From Ruminococcaceae bacterium UBA1236 (lineage in GTDB: Bacteria; Bacillota; Clostridia; Oscillospirales; Acutalibacteraceae), in contig DBWO01000052.1 in the NCBI GenBank assembly GCA_002309055.1, forward strand, positions 38,104-74,925: a stretch of 36,822 nucleotides of DNA, in the 5' to 3' direction. Below the pieces are notes generated by a model. That model searched no databases. It was not told the DNA's origin and saw only the letters and a program-made list of their open reading frames with translations. The position numbers were made by a program, and so were the translations under genes. Position 1 is the first letter of the stretch. Every line of letters starts with the position of its first letter. Below are positions 7,890 to 16,642 of this stretch, one piece after another.

Positions 7890-8525
7890 TTGGATAAATT
7901 TGTAAACGTTGCTCTGCCCAAAGGCAGACTCGGAGAAAAAGTATACAGCATGTTTGAAAAGGCGGGCTACGAGTGCCCGTCAATAAGGGAGCCGAACAGA
8001 AAACTGATTTTTGAAAACCCCGAAGCGGGCGTCAGATATTTCTGGGTCAAACCCTCCGACGTGGCAATTTATGTTGAGAGAGGCGCGGCGGACATAGGCG
8101 TTGCCGGCAAGGACATATTGCTCGAATACGAGCCGGATGTTTTTGAACTGCTTGACCTGAATGTGGGCAAGTGCCGCATGGCGGTTGCTGGCCCCGGGGA
8201 TTTCAGGGATGACCCCGGCCGCACGCTGATTGTAGCCACAAAGTTTTCAAATATCGCGAGTACTTATTATAACTCGCTCGGCAGGGATATAGACATAATC
8301 CACCTTAACGGCTCAATTGAAATCGCGCCGATTCTCGGGCTTTCCGACGTTATAGTCGATATAGTGGAAACAGGCGCGACCCTTAAGGAAAACAACCTTG
8401 AGGTGCTCGAAAATATAGTGCCGATAAGCGCGCGTCTGATTTCAAACAAGGCGAGCTTCAGATTCAAGAGCGATAAAATCGAGGAAATAGCGGCGGGCCT
8501 CGCGGAGGTAATTAAAAATGATTAA
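7890..8525 (+). CDS. hisG: ATP phosphoribosyltransferase, short form
   Basis: It catalyses the first committed step of histidine synthesis: ATP plus PRPP gives N1-(5-phosphoribosyl)-ATP. The 211 residues match the short HisG form that lacks the C-terminal regulatory domain and needs HisZ. Visible motifs are VALPKGRLGEKV at the start, GVAGKDILLEY, LNGSIEIAP and the PRPP loop DIVETGATLKENNL. The TTG at 7890 is chosen because GAGGGAGAG lies about 7 nt upstream and the conserved N terminus begins there; another TTG at 7866 lies inside hisZ. The stop overlaps hisD by 8 bp. Confidence 0.95.
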   Translation: MDKFVNVALPKGRLGEKVYSMFEKAGYECPSIREPNRKLIFENPEAGVRYFWVKPSDVAIYVERGAADIGVAGKDILLEYEPDVFELLDLNVGKCRMAVAGPGDFRDDPGRTLIVATKFSNIASTYYNSLGRDIDIIHLNGSIEIAPILGLSDVIVDIVETGATLKENNLEVLENIVPISARLISNKASFRFKSDKIEEIAAGLAEVIKND

Positions 8526-9798
8526 AATACTCAATTACAACGAAATAGATAACAGCGAAATATTCATAAGAAGCACCTCGACCCCCGATGTCAGGGAGAC
8601 CGTTGAGGGCATAATCGCGAACGTGAGACAAAACGGCGACAGGGCCCTCAAAGAATATTGCCTTAAGTTTGACGGCGCCGAACTTGACTCCCTCGCCGTT
8701 TCGGCAGCGGAAATTGAAGAGGCCGTTTCACTCGTGCCCGAAAGACTTATGAAGGTGCTCGAAAGAGCGAAGGAAAATATCACCGCCTTCCATAAAAGGC
8801 AGGTGCGCAATTCCTTTATTATCAACGATAAAAAAGGTGTTGTGCTCGGGCAGAAGGTGATACCCGTTGACAGGGCGGGCCTCTATGTGCCGGGCGGCAC
8901 GGCGGCATACCCCTCAACCGTGCTTATGGACGCAATCCCCGCTAAAATCGCGGGCGTAAAAGAGGTTGTAATGATGACTCCCCCGTCAAAGGACGGCAAG
9001 GTGAATCCGGCGATTCTCGCCGCGGCAAAGGTTGCCGGAGTTGACAGGATTTTCAAGGTGGGCGGCGCTCAGGCCATTGCCGCGCTCGCCTACGGCACGG
9101 AAAGCGTGCCCAAGGTTGACAAGATTGTAGGCCCCGGAAACGCGTTTGTAGCCGAAGCGAAAAAGCAGGTTTACGGCATCGTGTCAATCGATATGATTGC
9201 GGGCCCGAGCGAAATTCTCGTGGTGGCGGACGGCAAGTCAAACCCCGTTTACGTTGCGGCGGACCTTCTCTCGCAGGCGGAGCACGACAAGATGGCAAGC
9301 GCCGTGCTTGTGACCGACTCCTTTGACCTTGCCGAAAAGGTCAGCGCCGAGCTTGAAAGGCAGATTCCGCTCCTTGAGAGAAAGGATATAGCGAGAGCTT
9401 CAATCGACACAAACGGCAAGATTATCGTTGCGGACAATCTTGAGGTTGTTATTGAAATAGCAAATGAGATTGCTCCCGAGCATCTTGAGCTCTGCGTTGA
9501 CAACCCCTTTGATTACCTCGATTCAATCCGCCACGCCGGCTCCGTGTTTATGGGCAGATTCTGCCCCGAGGCGCTCGGCGACTATATGGCAGGCCCCAAC
9601 CACACACTGCCTACGGGCGGCACGGCAAAATTCTCAAGCCCGCTGTCCGTTGACGATTTTGTAAAGAAAACACAGTATTCATATTTCACAAGCGAAGCGC
9701 TCGCGGACCTCGCGGATGACGTTGCCTTCTTTGCAAAGCAGGAAGGGCTCACCGCGCACGCGAAAAGCGCGGTTATAAGAACGGAGGGTGAAACCTGA
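8518..9798 (+). CDS. hisD: Histidinol dehydrogenase
   Basis: This zinc enzyme oxidises histidinol to histidine with two NAD, the last two steps of the pathway. The 426 residues are the normal length. Signature segments are VGPGNAFVAEAKKQVYG, IDMIAGPSEILVVAD, the zinc ligands in SQAEHDKMAS, GDYMAGPNHTLPTGG and the C-terminal GLTAHAKSAVIRTE. It overlaps hisG at the start and hisC at the stop (ATGA). Confidence 0.97.
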   Translation: MIKILNYNEIDNSEIFIRSTSTPDVRETVEGIIANVRQNGDRALKEYCLKFDGAELDSLAVSAAEIEEAVSLVPERLMKVLERAKENITAFHKRQVRNSFIINDKKGVVLGQKVIPVDRAGLYVPGGTAAYPSTVLMDAIPAKIAGVKEVVMMTPPSKDGKVNPAILAAAKVAGVDRIFKVGGAQAIAALAYGTESVPKVDKIVGPGNAFVAEAKKQVYGIVSIDMIAGPSEILVVADGKSNPVYVAADLLSQAEHDKMASAVLVTDSFDLAEKVSAELERQIPLLERKDIARASIDTNGKIIVADNLEVVIEIANEIAPEHLELCVDNPFDYLDSIRHAGSVFMGRFCPEALGDYMAGPNHTLPTGGTAKFSSPLSVDDFVKKTQYSYFTSEALADLADDVAFFAKQEGLTAHAKSAVIRTEGET

Positions 9799-10862
9799 TG
9801 AGCAGATTTCTGCGCCCCGAATACGGCACGCTTGTGCCGTATGTGCCGGGCGAGCAGCCGAAAGGCAGAGAATATATAAAACTCAACACAAACGAATCGC
9901 CCTTCCCCCCTCACCCCGATGTGGTTAAAGCGGCAAAGGAAGCGGCGCAGGGGCTCAATCTCTACTGCGACCCGGATAACGCGGCCCTGACAAAGGTGAT
10001 GGCGGATTATTACGGCGTTGACAGCGGCTGCGTGCTGATGACAAACGGCTCGGACGAAATACTGAATTTCGCCTTCGTCGCCTTCTGCCACGCAAAGTGC
10101 CCCGCGCTTTTCCCCGACGTCACCTACGGCTTTTACCCCGTTTTCGCGGATATTAACCGCGTGCCTTATGAAACAATCCCCGTGAATGACGATATGAGCA
10201 TAAACCCGGAGGATTACTACGGCGCGGGCAAAACGATATTCATCGCAAACCCCAACGCTCCCACGGGCATTTTCCTTGAGAGAGACAGAATTGAGGAAAT
10301 CATAAAAAGAAACCCGGACAATGTGGTTGTGGTTGACGAGGCGTATATCGATTTCGGCGGCGAAAGCTGTGTGCCCCTGACAAAAGAATACGACAATCTT
10401 CTTGTTACGCAGACCTTCTCAAAAAGCCGCAGTATGGCGGGCGCGAGGCTCGGTATGGGTATAGCAAACGAGAAAATCATTCAGGACCTCAACACCGTGA
10501 AATTTTCGCTTAACCCGTACAATGTCAACTCCATGACGGGCGCGGCAGGCATAGCCGCGATGAAAAACAGCGGATATTATGAGCAGAACTGCAGGGTGAT
10601 TATCGAAAACAGGGATTACGCAACGCGGCAGCTCAGGAAACTCGGCTTTGAGGTGAATAATTCCCTCGCGAACTTTGTGTTTGCAAAGCACAAGTCGATA
10701 AGCGGCGAAGATATATACCTTAAGCTCAGGGAAAAAGGCGTGCTTGTAAGGCACTTTACCCCGGATAAAATCAAAGATTACAACAGGATTTCAATCGGCA
10801 CGAGAGACCAGATGGAAGCGCTGATAAGGGCGCTTGAAGAAATAACGGAGGAAACAAAATGA
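9798..10862 (+). CDS. hisC: Histidinol-phosphate aminotransferase
   Basis: This PLP enzyme moves the amino group of glutamate to imidazole-acetol phosphate, giving histidinol phosphate. It has the fold-type I markers LNTNESP at the N terminus, IANPNAPTG, VVDEAYIDF and TFSKSRSMAGARLG, where the Lys binds PLP. The length of 354 residues is usual. A GGAGGGTG ribosome site precedes the ATG, which overlaps the hisD stop by one base. Confidence 0.95.
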   Translation: MSRFLRPEYGTLVPYVPGEQPKGREYIKLNTNESPFPPHPDVVKAAKEAAQGLNLYCDPDNAALTKVMADYYGVDSGCVLMTNGSDEILNFAFVAFCHAKCPALFPDVTYGFYPVFADINRVPYETIPVNDDMSINPEDYYGAGKTIFIANPNAPTGIFLERDRIEEIIKRNPDNVVVVDEAYIDFGGESCVPLTKEYDNLLVTQTFSKSRSMAGARLGMGIANEKIIQDLNTVKFSLNPYNVNSMTGAAGIAAMKNSGYYEQNCRVIIENRDYATRQLRKLGFEVNNSLANFVFAKHKSISGEDIYLKLREKGVLVRHFTPDKIKDYNRISIGTRDQMEALIRALEEITEETK

Positions 10863-11446
10863 GACTTGCAACAATAAACAGAAAGACAGCCGAAACGGAT
10901 ATAGTTCTTAACCTCGATCTTGACGGCACCGGCGCCTGCACCATAAGCACGGGATGCGGCTTTCTTGACCACATGCTCACCCTTTTCGCGAAGCACGGCA
11001 GATTTGACCTTGACGTGAAATGCCTCGGCGACACCGAGGTTGACTATCATCACACCGCTGAGGATATAGGAATCTGCCTCGGCACCGCGTTTGAAAGAGC
11101 GCTCGGCGACAAGAAGGGCATCACCCGCTACGGCTCATGCATCCTCCCGATGGATGAGGCGCTCATCATAAGCGCGGTTGACATTTCGGGCAGAAGCTGC
11201 CTTAGCTACGGGCTCAATATCCCCACAGAGAAAATCGGGGATTTTGACAGCGAGCTTGTTGAGGAATTCTTCATCGCCTTCGTGCGCAATTTCCCCATCG
11301 CGCTTCACATCCGTCAGCCCGAGGGCAGAAACTCCCACCACATAGCGGAGGGCGCATTCAAATCAGTCGCGAGAAGCCTTAAAGAAGCGGTTAAAATCGA
11401 CAGCGACTTCGCAAACGAAATTCCTTCAACGAAAGGTGTTATCTGA
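10859..11446 (+). CDS. hisB: Imidazoleglycerol-phosphate dehydratase (monofunctional)
   Basis: It dehydrates imidazole-glycerol phosphate to imidazole-acetol phosphate. The 195 residues contain only the dehydratase, without the N-terminal histidinol-phosphatase found in enterobacteria. The manganese-binding motifs GFLDHML, DYHHTAEDIGICLG and RNSHHIAEGAFKS are intact. No histidinol-phosphatase gene is present in this operon, so that step must be encoded elsewhere or performed by another phosphatase. The start is an ATGA overlap with hisC. Confidence 0.96.
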   Translation: MRLATINRKTAETDIVLNLDLDGTGACTISTGCGFLDHMLTLFAKHGRFDLDVKCLGDTEVDYHHTAEDIGICLGTAFERALGDKKGITRYGSCILPMDEALIISAVDISGRSCLSYGLNIPTEKIGDFDSELVEEFFIAFVRNFPIALHIRQPEGRNSHHIAEGAFKSVARSLKEAVKIDSDFANEIPSTKGVI

Positions 11447-12072
11447 TGACGGCCATAATAGATTACGGCGTGGGCAACCTCTTTTCGCTGACCTGCTCGT
11501 TTGACGCGATAGGCGAAAAAGCGGTTGTCACCTCGGACGCCGAAGTTATAAAACAGGCGGACAGAATCATCCTGCCCGGTGTCGGCGCGTTCGGCGACGC
11601 GGCGGAAAAACTCAGGGCAACGGGGCTTGACAAAGTGATTGTTGAGCAGGCGAAAGCCGGCAAGCCCCTACTCGGCATCTGCCTCGGCATGCAGCTCCTC
11701 TTTGACAAAAGCTACGAATACGGCGAATATGACGGGCTCGGGCTCATTGAAGGCGAAATCCGCCCGATAGCCGAGGTTATCCCCGCCTCATATAAAATTC
11801 CCCATATCGGCTGGAACGCTCTTATCTATAAGAATGACGACGGCGGACTTTTCAAGTATATCAAAGAGGGCGACTGCGTTTATTTTGTGCATTCCTTCTA
11901 TGCCGCCGGCTGTGACAAAGATACGGCCGCGGTTGCGGAATACGGCGCTCCCCTCACCGCCGCGGCAGTAAAAGGCAATGTTTACGGCACGCAGTTTCAC
12001 CCCGAGAAAAGCGGAGATGTGGGCCTTAACATCCTGAGAGCGTTTTGCGAAAGGCAGGCGGAAGTATGCTGA
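11446..12072 (+). CDS. hisH: Imidazole glycerol phosphate synthase, glutaminase subunit
   Basis: It releases ammonia from glutamine and channels it to HisF. It is a class I amidotransferase with the catalytic Cys79 in GICLGMQLLF and His185/Glu187 in GTQFHPEKSGDVG. The N terminus (IDYGVGNLFSL) and the GVGAFGDA loop are typical. The length is 208 residues. The ATG shares one base with the hisB stop; the end overlaps hisA by 7 bp. Confidence 0.96.
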   Translation: MTAIIDYGVGNLFSLTCSFDAIGEKAVVTSDAEVIKQADRIILPGVGAFGDAAEKLRATGLDKVIVEQAKAGKPLLGICLGMQLLFDKSYEYGEYDGLGLIEGEIRPIAEVIPASYKIPHIGWNALIYKNDDGGLFKYIKEGDCVYFVHSFYAAGCDKDTAAVAEYGAPLTAAAVKGNVYGTQFHPEKSGDVGLNILRAFCERQAEVC

Positions 12073-12779
12073 TTTTCCCCGCGATTGATTTATACGGCGG
12101 CAAGGCCGTGCGCCTCTATAAAGGCGATTACAAACAGATGACGGTTTATAACGATGACCCGCTTGCCGTTGCGCGCGATTTTAAGGAGCAGGGCGCGTCC
12201 TGCCTTCACATAGTTGACCTAGAAGGCGCGAAAACGGGCGAAACGCCGAATATCGACACCGTGAGAGCTCTCGCGAAAGAGAGCGGTCTTTTCTCGGAAA
12301 TCGGCGGCGGCATACGCTCGCTCGAGGTTGCGGAAAAATACATCTCATCCGGCATTAACAGAATAATTCTCGGCACGGCGGCCGTTACGGACGAAGAGTT
12401 TCTCAAAGCGGCGCTCGCCGAATACGGCAAAAAGGTTGCCGTGGGTATCGATATAAAGGACGGCTTCGTCGCCGTCAAGGGCTGGACGGAAAACTCCGCC
12501 TACGACGCTTTCACATTCTGCGAAAAGATGCAGAAGATGGGCGTTGACACCGTTATCGTGACGGATATATCAAAGGACGGCGCGATGCAGGGCACCAACC
12601 TCGGCCTTTACGAGGAGCTCTCAAAGCGTTTCACCCTCAATATCACGGCGTCAGGCGGCGTTTCATCGCTCGGCGATGTAAAAAACCTCAGAAAAGCAAA
12701 TCTCTACGCCGCGATTATCGGCAAGGCCTATTACACGGGCAGCATATCCATAAGAGAGGCGGTTGAGGCGGCAAAATGA
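12066..12779 (+). CDS. hisA: ProFAR isomerase (phosphoribosylformimino-AICAR-P isomerase)
   Basis: This is a TIM-barrel Amadori isomerase converting ProFAR to PRFAR. The catalytic Asp8 lies in FPAIDLYGGKAVRL, the second Asp in VAVGIDIKDGFVAVKGW, and the phosphate-binding motifs are IGGGIRSLE and ITASGGVSSLGDV. The ATG at 12066 gives the family N terminus and 237 residues; an in-frame TTG at 12045 would add seven unlikely residues. Confidence 0.96.
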   Translation: MLIFPAIDLYGGKAVRLYKGDYKQMTVYNDDPLAVARDFKEQGASCLHIVDLEGAKTGETPNIDTVRALAKESGLFSEIGGGIRSLEVAEKYISSGINRIILGTAAVTDEEFLKAALAEYGKKVAVGIDIKDGFVAVKGWTENSAYDAFTFCEKMQKMGVDTVIVTDISKDGAMQGTNLGLYEELSKRFTLNITASGGVSSLGDVKNLRKANLYAAIIGKAYYTGSISIREAVEAAK

Positions 12780-13534
12780 TTACAAAAAGAATAATACCCT
12801 GCCTTGATGTCAGAAACGGCAGAGTAGTTAAAGGCGTTAATTTTGAAGGTCTTAACGACGTTTCATCGCCCGTTGAGCTCGCGGATTACTATTCACGCTG
12901 CGGCGCGGACGAGCTTGTGTTTTACGACATAACCGCTTCGTCGGACGGCAGAAAGCTCTTCACCGATATCTTATGCGAAACGGCGAAAAAGGTGTTCATC
13001 CCTCTCACCGTCGGCGGCGGCATAAACACCGTTGAGGATTTTGACAGAGTGCTCAAATGCGGCGCGGACAAGGTGAGCGTCAACTCCGGCGCTATCAGAA
13101 ACCCATCCCTTGTTGGCGAGGCGGCAAAGCTCTACGGCGACCAGTGCGTTGTAATCTCCGCGGACGTTAAGAGAGTTGACGGCGTTTTCAGGGTTTTTGC
13201 CAAAGGCGGCAGAGAAAACACCGGCATGGAAGCGATTGAGTGGATAAAGCGCTGCGTCGGAAACGGCGCCGGCGAAGTGGTGCTGAATTCCATCGACACA
13301 GACGGCGTGAAGCAGGGCTTTGACCTTGAGATGCTCGACAAAGTGTGCAACGCGGTGAGCGTACCCGTTATCGCAAGCGGCGGAGCGGGCGGCATTGAGG
13401 ATTTCATCACCCTTTTCAAAACCCTTCCCCGTGTTGACGCGGGGCTCGCGGCGTCCATTTTCCACTTCGGCGAAGTGAGCATAAAAGACCTCAAAGAAAG
13501 GCTCAGAGCCGAGGGCATAATCGTAAGACTCTGA
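12776..13534 (+). CDS. hisF: Imidazole glycerol phosphate synthase, cyclase subunit
   Basis: It joins ammonia from HisH to PRFAR, giving imidazole-glycerol phosphate and AICAR. It is a TIM barrel of 252 residues with the N-terminal IPCLDVRNGRVVKGVNF (catalytic Asp), VGGGINTVEDF, DKVSVNSGAI, VVISADVKR (second Asp) and IASGGAGGIEDF. ATGA overlap with hisA. Confidence 0.97.
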   Translation: MITKRIIPCLDVRNGRVVKGVNFEGLNDVSSPVELADYYSRCGADELVFYDITASSDGRKLFTDILCETAKKVFIPLTVGGGINTVEDFDRVLKCGADKVSVNSGAIRNPSLVGEAAKLYGDQCVVISADVKRVDGVFRVFAKGGRENTGMEAIEWIKRCVGNGAGEVVLNSIDTDGVKQGFDLEMLDKVCNAVSVPVIASGGAGGIEDFITLFKTLPRVDAGLAASIFHFGEVSIKDLKERLRAEGIIVRL

Positions 13535-13549
13535 GAAAGGATAACTGAT

Positions 13550-14197
13550 ATGATTAATATTGACGAGCTTAAATTTGACGAAAGAGGCCTCATCCCCGCG
13601 ATAGTGGTTGACGCCGAAACAAAGCAGGTGCTCACCCTCGCCTATATGAACAGGGAGAGCCTCGAAATCTCAATGCAGAAAAACCTGACCTGCTTCTGGA
13701 GCCGCTCAAGGAATGAACTCTGGCTCAAGGGCGAAACGAGTGGCAACTATCAGCACATCGTTTCCATCACGGCGGACTGCGATAAAGACGCCCTGACCGT
13801 GCTTGTAAAGCCCGACGGACCCGCCTGCCATCTCGGCACGGTATCCTGCTTTGAAAACCCGGTTTATGAGAATGAGGATATCGGATATTTCACCCTCGAG
13901 GGGCTTATGAAGCTGATTGAAGGGCGCAAGACCGAAAAGAAGGAGGGCTCCTACACCACCTATCTCTTTGAGAAAGGCATAGACAAGATTCTCAAGAAAG
14001 TCGGCGAGGAGACGACCGAGGTCATTATCGCCGCGAAGGCAGACGACAAGAAGGAAACCATCTATGAAATCGCGGACCTCACCTACCACGTGATGGTTAT
14101 GATGATTGAAATGGGCATCTCGCTCGATGACATCCGCGCCGAGCTCGCCTCAAGGCACGTGATTGACAAAAAGGTGAAGCAGGAAAAGATGACCTGA
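13550..14197 (+). CDS. hisIE: Bifunctional phosphoribosyl-AMP cyclohydrolase / phosphoribosyl-ATP pyrophosphatase
   Basis: It carries out steps two and three of the pathway. Residues 1 to about 115 are HisI, with FWSRSRNELWLKGETSGN, the metal-binding ADCDKDALTVLV and PACHLGTVSCF. Residues about 120-215 are HisE, an all-helical MazG-like pyrophosphatase with GEETTEVIIAAKADDKKETI and EIADLTYHVMVMM. The HisI-HisE fusion is the common arrangement. AGAAAGGAT lies before the ATG and the gap to hisF is 15 bp. It is the last gene of the operon, before a strong terminator. Confidence 0.96.
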   Translation: MINIDELKFDERGLIPAIVVDAETKQVLTLAYMNRESLEISMQKNLTCFWSRSRNELWLKGETSGNYQHIVSITADCDKDALTVLVKPDGPACHLGTVSCFENPVYENEDIGYFTLEGLMKLIEGRKTEKKEGSYTTYLFEKGIDKILKKVGEETTEVIIAAKADDKKETIYEIADLTYHVMVMMIEMGISLDDIRAELASRHVIDKKVKQEKMT

Positions 14198-14213
14198 CGC
14201 CTCAATTAAAAGA

Positions 14214-14238
14214 GCCCGCAGTCATTTTGACTGCGGGC
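14214..14238. terminator. Bidirectional terminator between the his operon and the convergent membrane-protein gene
   Basis: An 11-bp perfect stem (GCCCGCAGTCA at 14214-14224 with TGACTGCGGGC at 14228-14238) is followed on the plus strand by ATTGTTTTT and on the minus strand by TCTTTTAATT. Confidence 0.93.
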
Positions 14239-14245
14239 ATTGTTT

Positions 14246-15046
14246 TTAGTCAACTGCTTTGTCCTCGTTTTTCTCGGCGCTTGCCTGCGCTTCAATCAGA
14301 GCGTTGATGTCATTCTTTCCGCGGTGGCGGTAGGGGAAGAATCTGAGTATCGCAAACATAATAAAGCCGCCGACGAAGTTCATAACGATATCAGCCATTG
14401 TATCCATAATCGGGAACCTCTGGGCAAAGACTTCCATATCGTGAATGGGGAACATCTGGAAGATGTTTTCAATCTTTCCGCCCGCTTCGGCTATAGCGTT
14501 CTGAATATTCCAGTGCTGCGCGTCGCCGCCGAAAAACTGGTCGTAGGTGAACTCAAACAGCTCCCAGCCGGAGGCAAGCACAAAGCCGAAGCCGAGGGAG
14601 TTGAGCGCCGCTATCTGAGGCGGGCAGGTTTTTCTGAGCTTGAGCTGAGTGGCGCAGGTGTATTCGTAGCCGATGTAAACGCCCTCCGCAGTACCTGTGG
14701 CGTGAAGGATTTTGTCATACATGGGAAGCGCGTAATAGAGGTTAAGATATGCGCCGCCGAATGAGCCGAGCAAAAAGCCAAGCGCGGTGATATTCTGAAA
14801 ACGGGGGGAGAACAACCTGAGCTTGCTCTTTTTGGGGAAGAACTGAATAATCTCATAGGCAAACATACCCACGAGGTTGGCCGCAATCTGAACGGGGGGA
14901 TTGCTGCCGCTGTAGTCCTTGCCGTTAACGAGCGTGTCAATCAGGGCGTAAATCATAAGCCCCCTGAGAATCCACCAGTAGATGAGCTCACTCTTTTTTA
15001 CGTTTGTAAAAATGCGGTGAAAGTAGTCCTTGAAATAAGCTGCCAT
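14246..15046 (-). CDS. YjdF/DUF2238-like integral membrane protein
   Basis: The 266-residue protein has about five membrane helices and no signal peptide. Conserved polar residues within or beside the helices are Asp111 and His115 (YDKILHATG), Trp161-Glu162 and Glu165 (GWELFEFTYD), and Asp215, Asp219 and Asn223 (DTMADIVMNFVGG). This H/W-E/D-D-N pattern recalls the YjdF/DUF2238 family, whose function is unknown; the assignment is from memory of the pattern. AGGAGAT lies 6 nt before the ATG. It begins 17 bp after the phosphodiesterase-like gene and is probably co-transcribed with it, so it could handle or sense the same substrate. Confidence 0.65.
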   Translation of the reverse strand: MAAYFKDYFHRIFTNVKKSELIYWWILRGLMIYALIDTLVNGKDYSGSNPPVQIAANLVGMFAYEIIQFFPKKSKLRLFSPRFQNITALGFLLGSFGGAYLNLYYALPMYDKILHATGTAEGVYIGYEYTCATQLKLRKTCPPQIAALNSLGFGFVLASGWELFEFTYDQFFGGDAQHWNIQNAIAEAGGKIENIFQMFPIHDMEVFAQRFPIMDTMADIVMNFVGGFIMFAILRFFPYRHRGKNDINALIEAQASAEKNEDKAVD

Positions 15047-15063
15047 TGATTTATCTCCTGTCT

Positions 15064-16611
15064 TTAATTCTTGTAATATGCGCCGAGCTTTTCAACATCG
15101 GCTTCGCTCAGGCAGTCGCCGAAAACCAGCAGGTCGTCAAGGCGGAAAATGTAATTTCTGCTCCTGTTGTAGCTGAGGTTAACGTCGTCGCCCACGGTGA
15201 ACACACCTCCGCGGGCAATACTGCCGATATATTTCTCCTCGATTTCCGTAACGTGCGCCTTGGCGAAGTTAAGGTAAAGCACCGTTTCGTTTGTTACGGC
15301 GTTCACGGTGAATATCATGTGAATCCATCCGCTGAAGCCGTCGCGCCCAAATGCGGTCACGGTGTCCGTGTCATCATCGCCGCAGCCGTACTGCACCATG
15401 AGGGAGTGATTGCGAAGAAGCACGTTGAAACCCTCTTTCTGATGCTCGCCGCTCTCGGGGCTCTTGTTGCCCATAACGCAGATGCGGTCGGTGATGTCCT
15501 TATCAACAAGCAGGCGGAATGCCAGCGAAAAACTGCCGTCAAGCTCAAGGCCCGGCATTGTGACCGCGCCCGTCGCGCCGAATTCGGCAACCGCGCCGAA
15601 AATACCGTTTGAGTAAAACTTAACGTTTCCGCTCTCGTTTACGCTCACATTTCCCGTTTCGTCATCGAGATTGTTTTCAAAATTCATGCAGAGCTTTATT
15701 CTGCCGCCGAAAAGTTCTTTCAAGCCGCCCGGAGCGTCAAACGGCAACGGAGCTTTCTCTTCAAGCGCCGGCATTTCGGGCTCCCTTATGTATGGGCGGT
15801 CATAATCTTCAAATATTCCTTCGGGCACCTGCGAGGTGTAGCCGCCGGGCGTGTAAGCCGGCACCTCAAGGCCGAGCGCGCAGAGCACCAGAGCGGAAAT
15901 ATCCTTTGTTACGGCAAAGGGGATTGTGCCTTTTTTCACTCCCCTGCCCGCGGCGCCGAAAAATATCTTTTTCTCAGTGTCGTGCCATCCGCCGTGGCCC
16001 CTTATATATCCGCCGTGATCCGCGAGGCAGATGAACAGCGTGTCATGCGCAATGCCCGCTTTCACATAGGCGTCGTAAATTCTGCCGACGAGCGAGTCGA
16101 TATGGCTTATCTCATCAAGATGGCCCTTTTCACCGTATCCCCAGTGGTGGCCCGCGCCGTCAACATCATCGAGCTGAACAAAGAGAAACAGCGGCTTGCG
16201 CGCAACGCAGTCAACGATTTTCTCCGTGAGAAGGTCGTCGTTATCCGCCGTTTGCTTGAGAACGCCTATGCCGTCCTCGGTTATGCCGATGTTAATAGGA
16301 TTCCAGTTGACAATTGAGGCGAGCAGAGCGTCGGGATAAACCGCGCGCAGCCTGCGGAATACCGTGGGAAGCTTTTCGTTTGTGTATGGATGTGTGCCGA
16401 TGTAGCCGTTTGTCAGATTGTGCACGGCGGGGTCCGTGCCGATGAGCATACCGCCCCAGTTTTCCGCACTTATGGTCGGATCCATGCTGTAGGCCTCATA
16501 GGTGACAGCGCCGTTTTCAAAAATCCTGTCCATACAGGGCGTGTCCGCCTTTGAATTGAAATTGCCCATTCCGTCAATACCGATAACGGCAACGTGCGAA
16601 TATTTCGTCAT
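15064..16611 (-). CDS. Alkaline-phosphatase-superfamily phosphodiesterase/sulfatase-like enzyme with C-terminal LamG-like domain
   Basis: Residues 1 to about 290 form an alkaline-phosphatase-superfamily hydrolase of nucleotide pyrophosphatase/phosphodiesterase type. Likely metal ligands are Asp13 (GIDGMG), Asp151 and His155 (DDVDGAGHHWG), Asp198-His199 (LADHGGY) and His206/His210. The nucleophile is Ser48 or Thr46 in DPTISAENWGGMLIG. Residues from about 305 resemble a concanavalin/LamG beta-sandwich (GSFSLAFRLLVDKD, GWIHMIFTVNAV, RLDDLLVFGDCLS), usually carbohydrate-binding. No signal peptide is visible, which is odd for such a domain pair. The substrate is unknown. The gene has its own promoter and a structured leader. 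Confidence 0.8.
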   Translation of the reverse strand: MTKYSHVAVIGIDGMGNFNSKADTPCMDRIFENGAVTYEAYSMDPTISAENWGGMLIGTDPAVHNLTNGYIGTHPYTNEKLPTVFRRLRAVYPDALLASIVNWNPINIGITEDGIGVLKQTADNDDLLTEKIVDCVARKPLFLFVQLDDVDGAGHHWGYGEKGHLDEISHIDSLVGRIYDAYVKAGIAHDTLFICLADHGGYIRGHGGWHDTEKKIFFGAAGRGVKKGTIPFAVTKDISALVLCALGLEVPAYTPGGYTSQVPEGIFEDYDRPYIREPEMPALEEKAPLPFDAPGGLKELFGGRIKLCMNFENNLDDETGNVSVNESGNVKFYSNGIFGAVAEFGATGAVTMPGLELDGSFSLAFRLLVDKDITDRICVMGNKSPESGEHQKEGFNVLLRNHSLMVQYGCGDDDTDTVTAFGRDGFSGWIHMIFTVNAVTNETVLYLNFAKAHVTEIEEKYIGSIARGGVFTVGDDVNLSYNRSRNYIFRLDDLLVFGDCLSEADVEKLGAYYKN

Positions 16612-16642
16612 AATTCATCACCGGTTGCTTGTGATATCCGCC

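Noticed and set aside
15064..16611. Frameshift or lost signal peptide in the phosphodiesterase-like gene
   Set aside because: The region upstream of the start holds a leader and promoter but no in-frame signal-peptide coding sequence.
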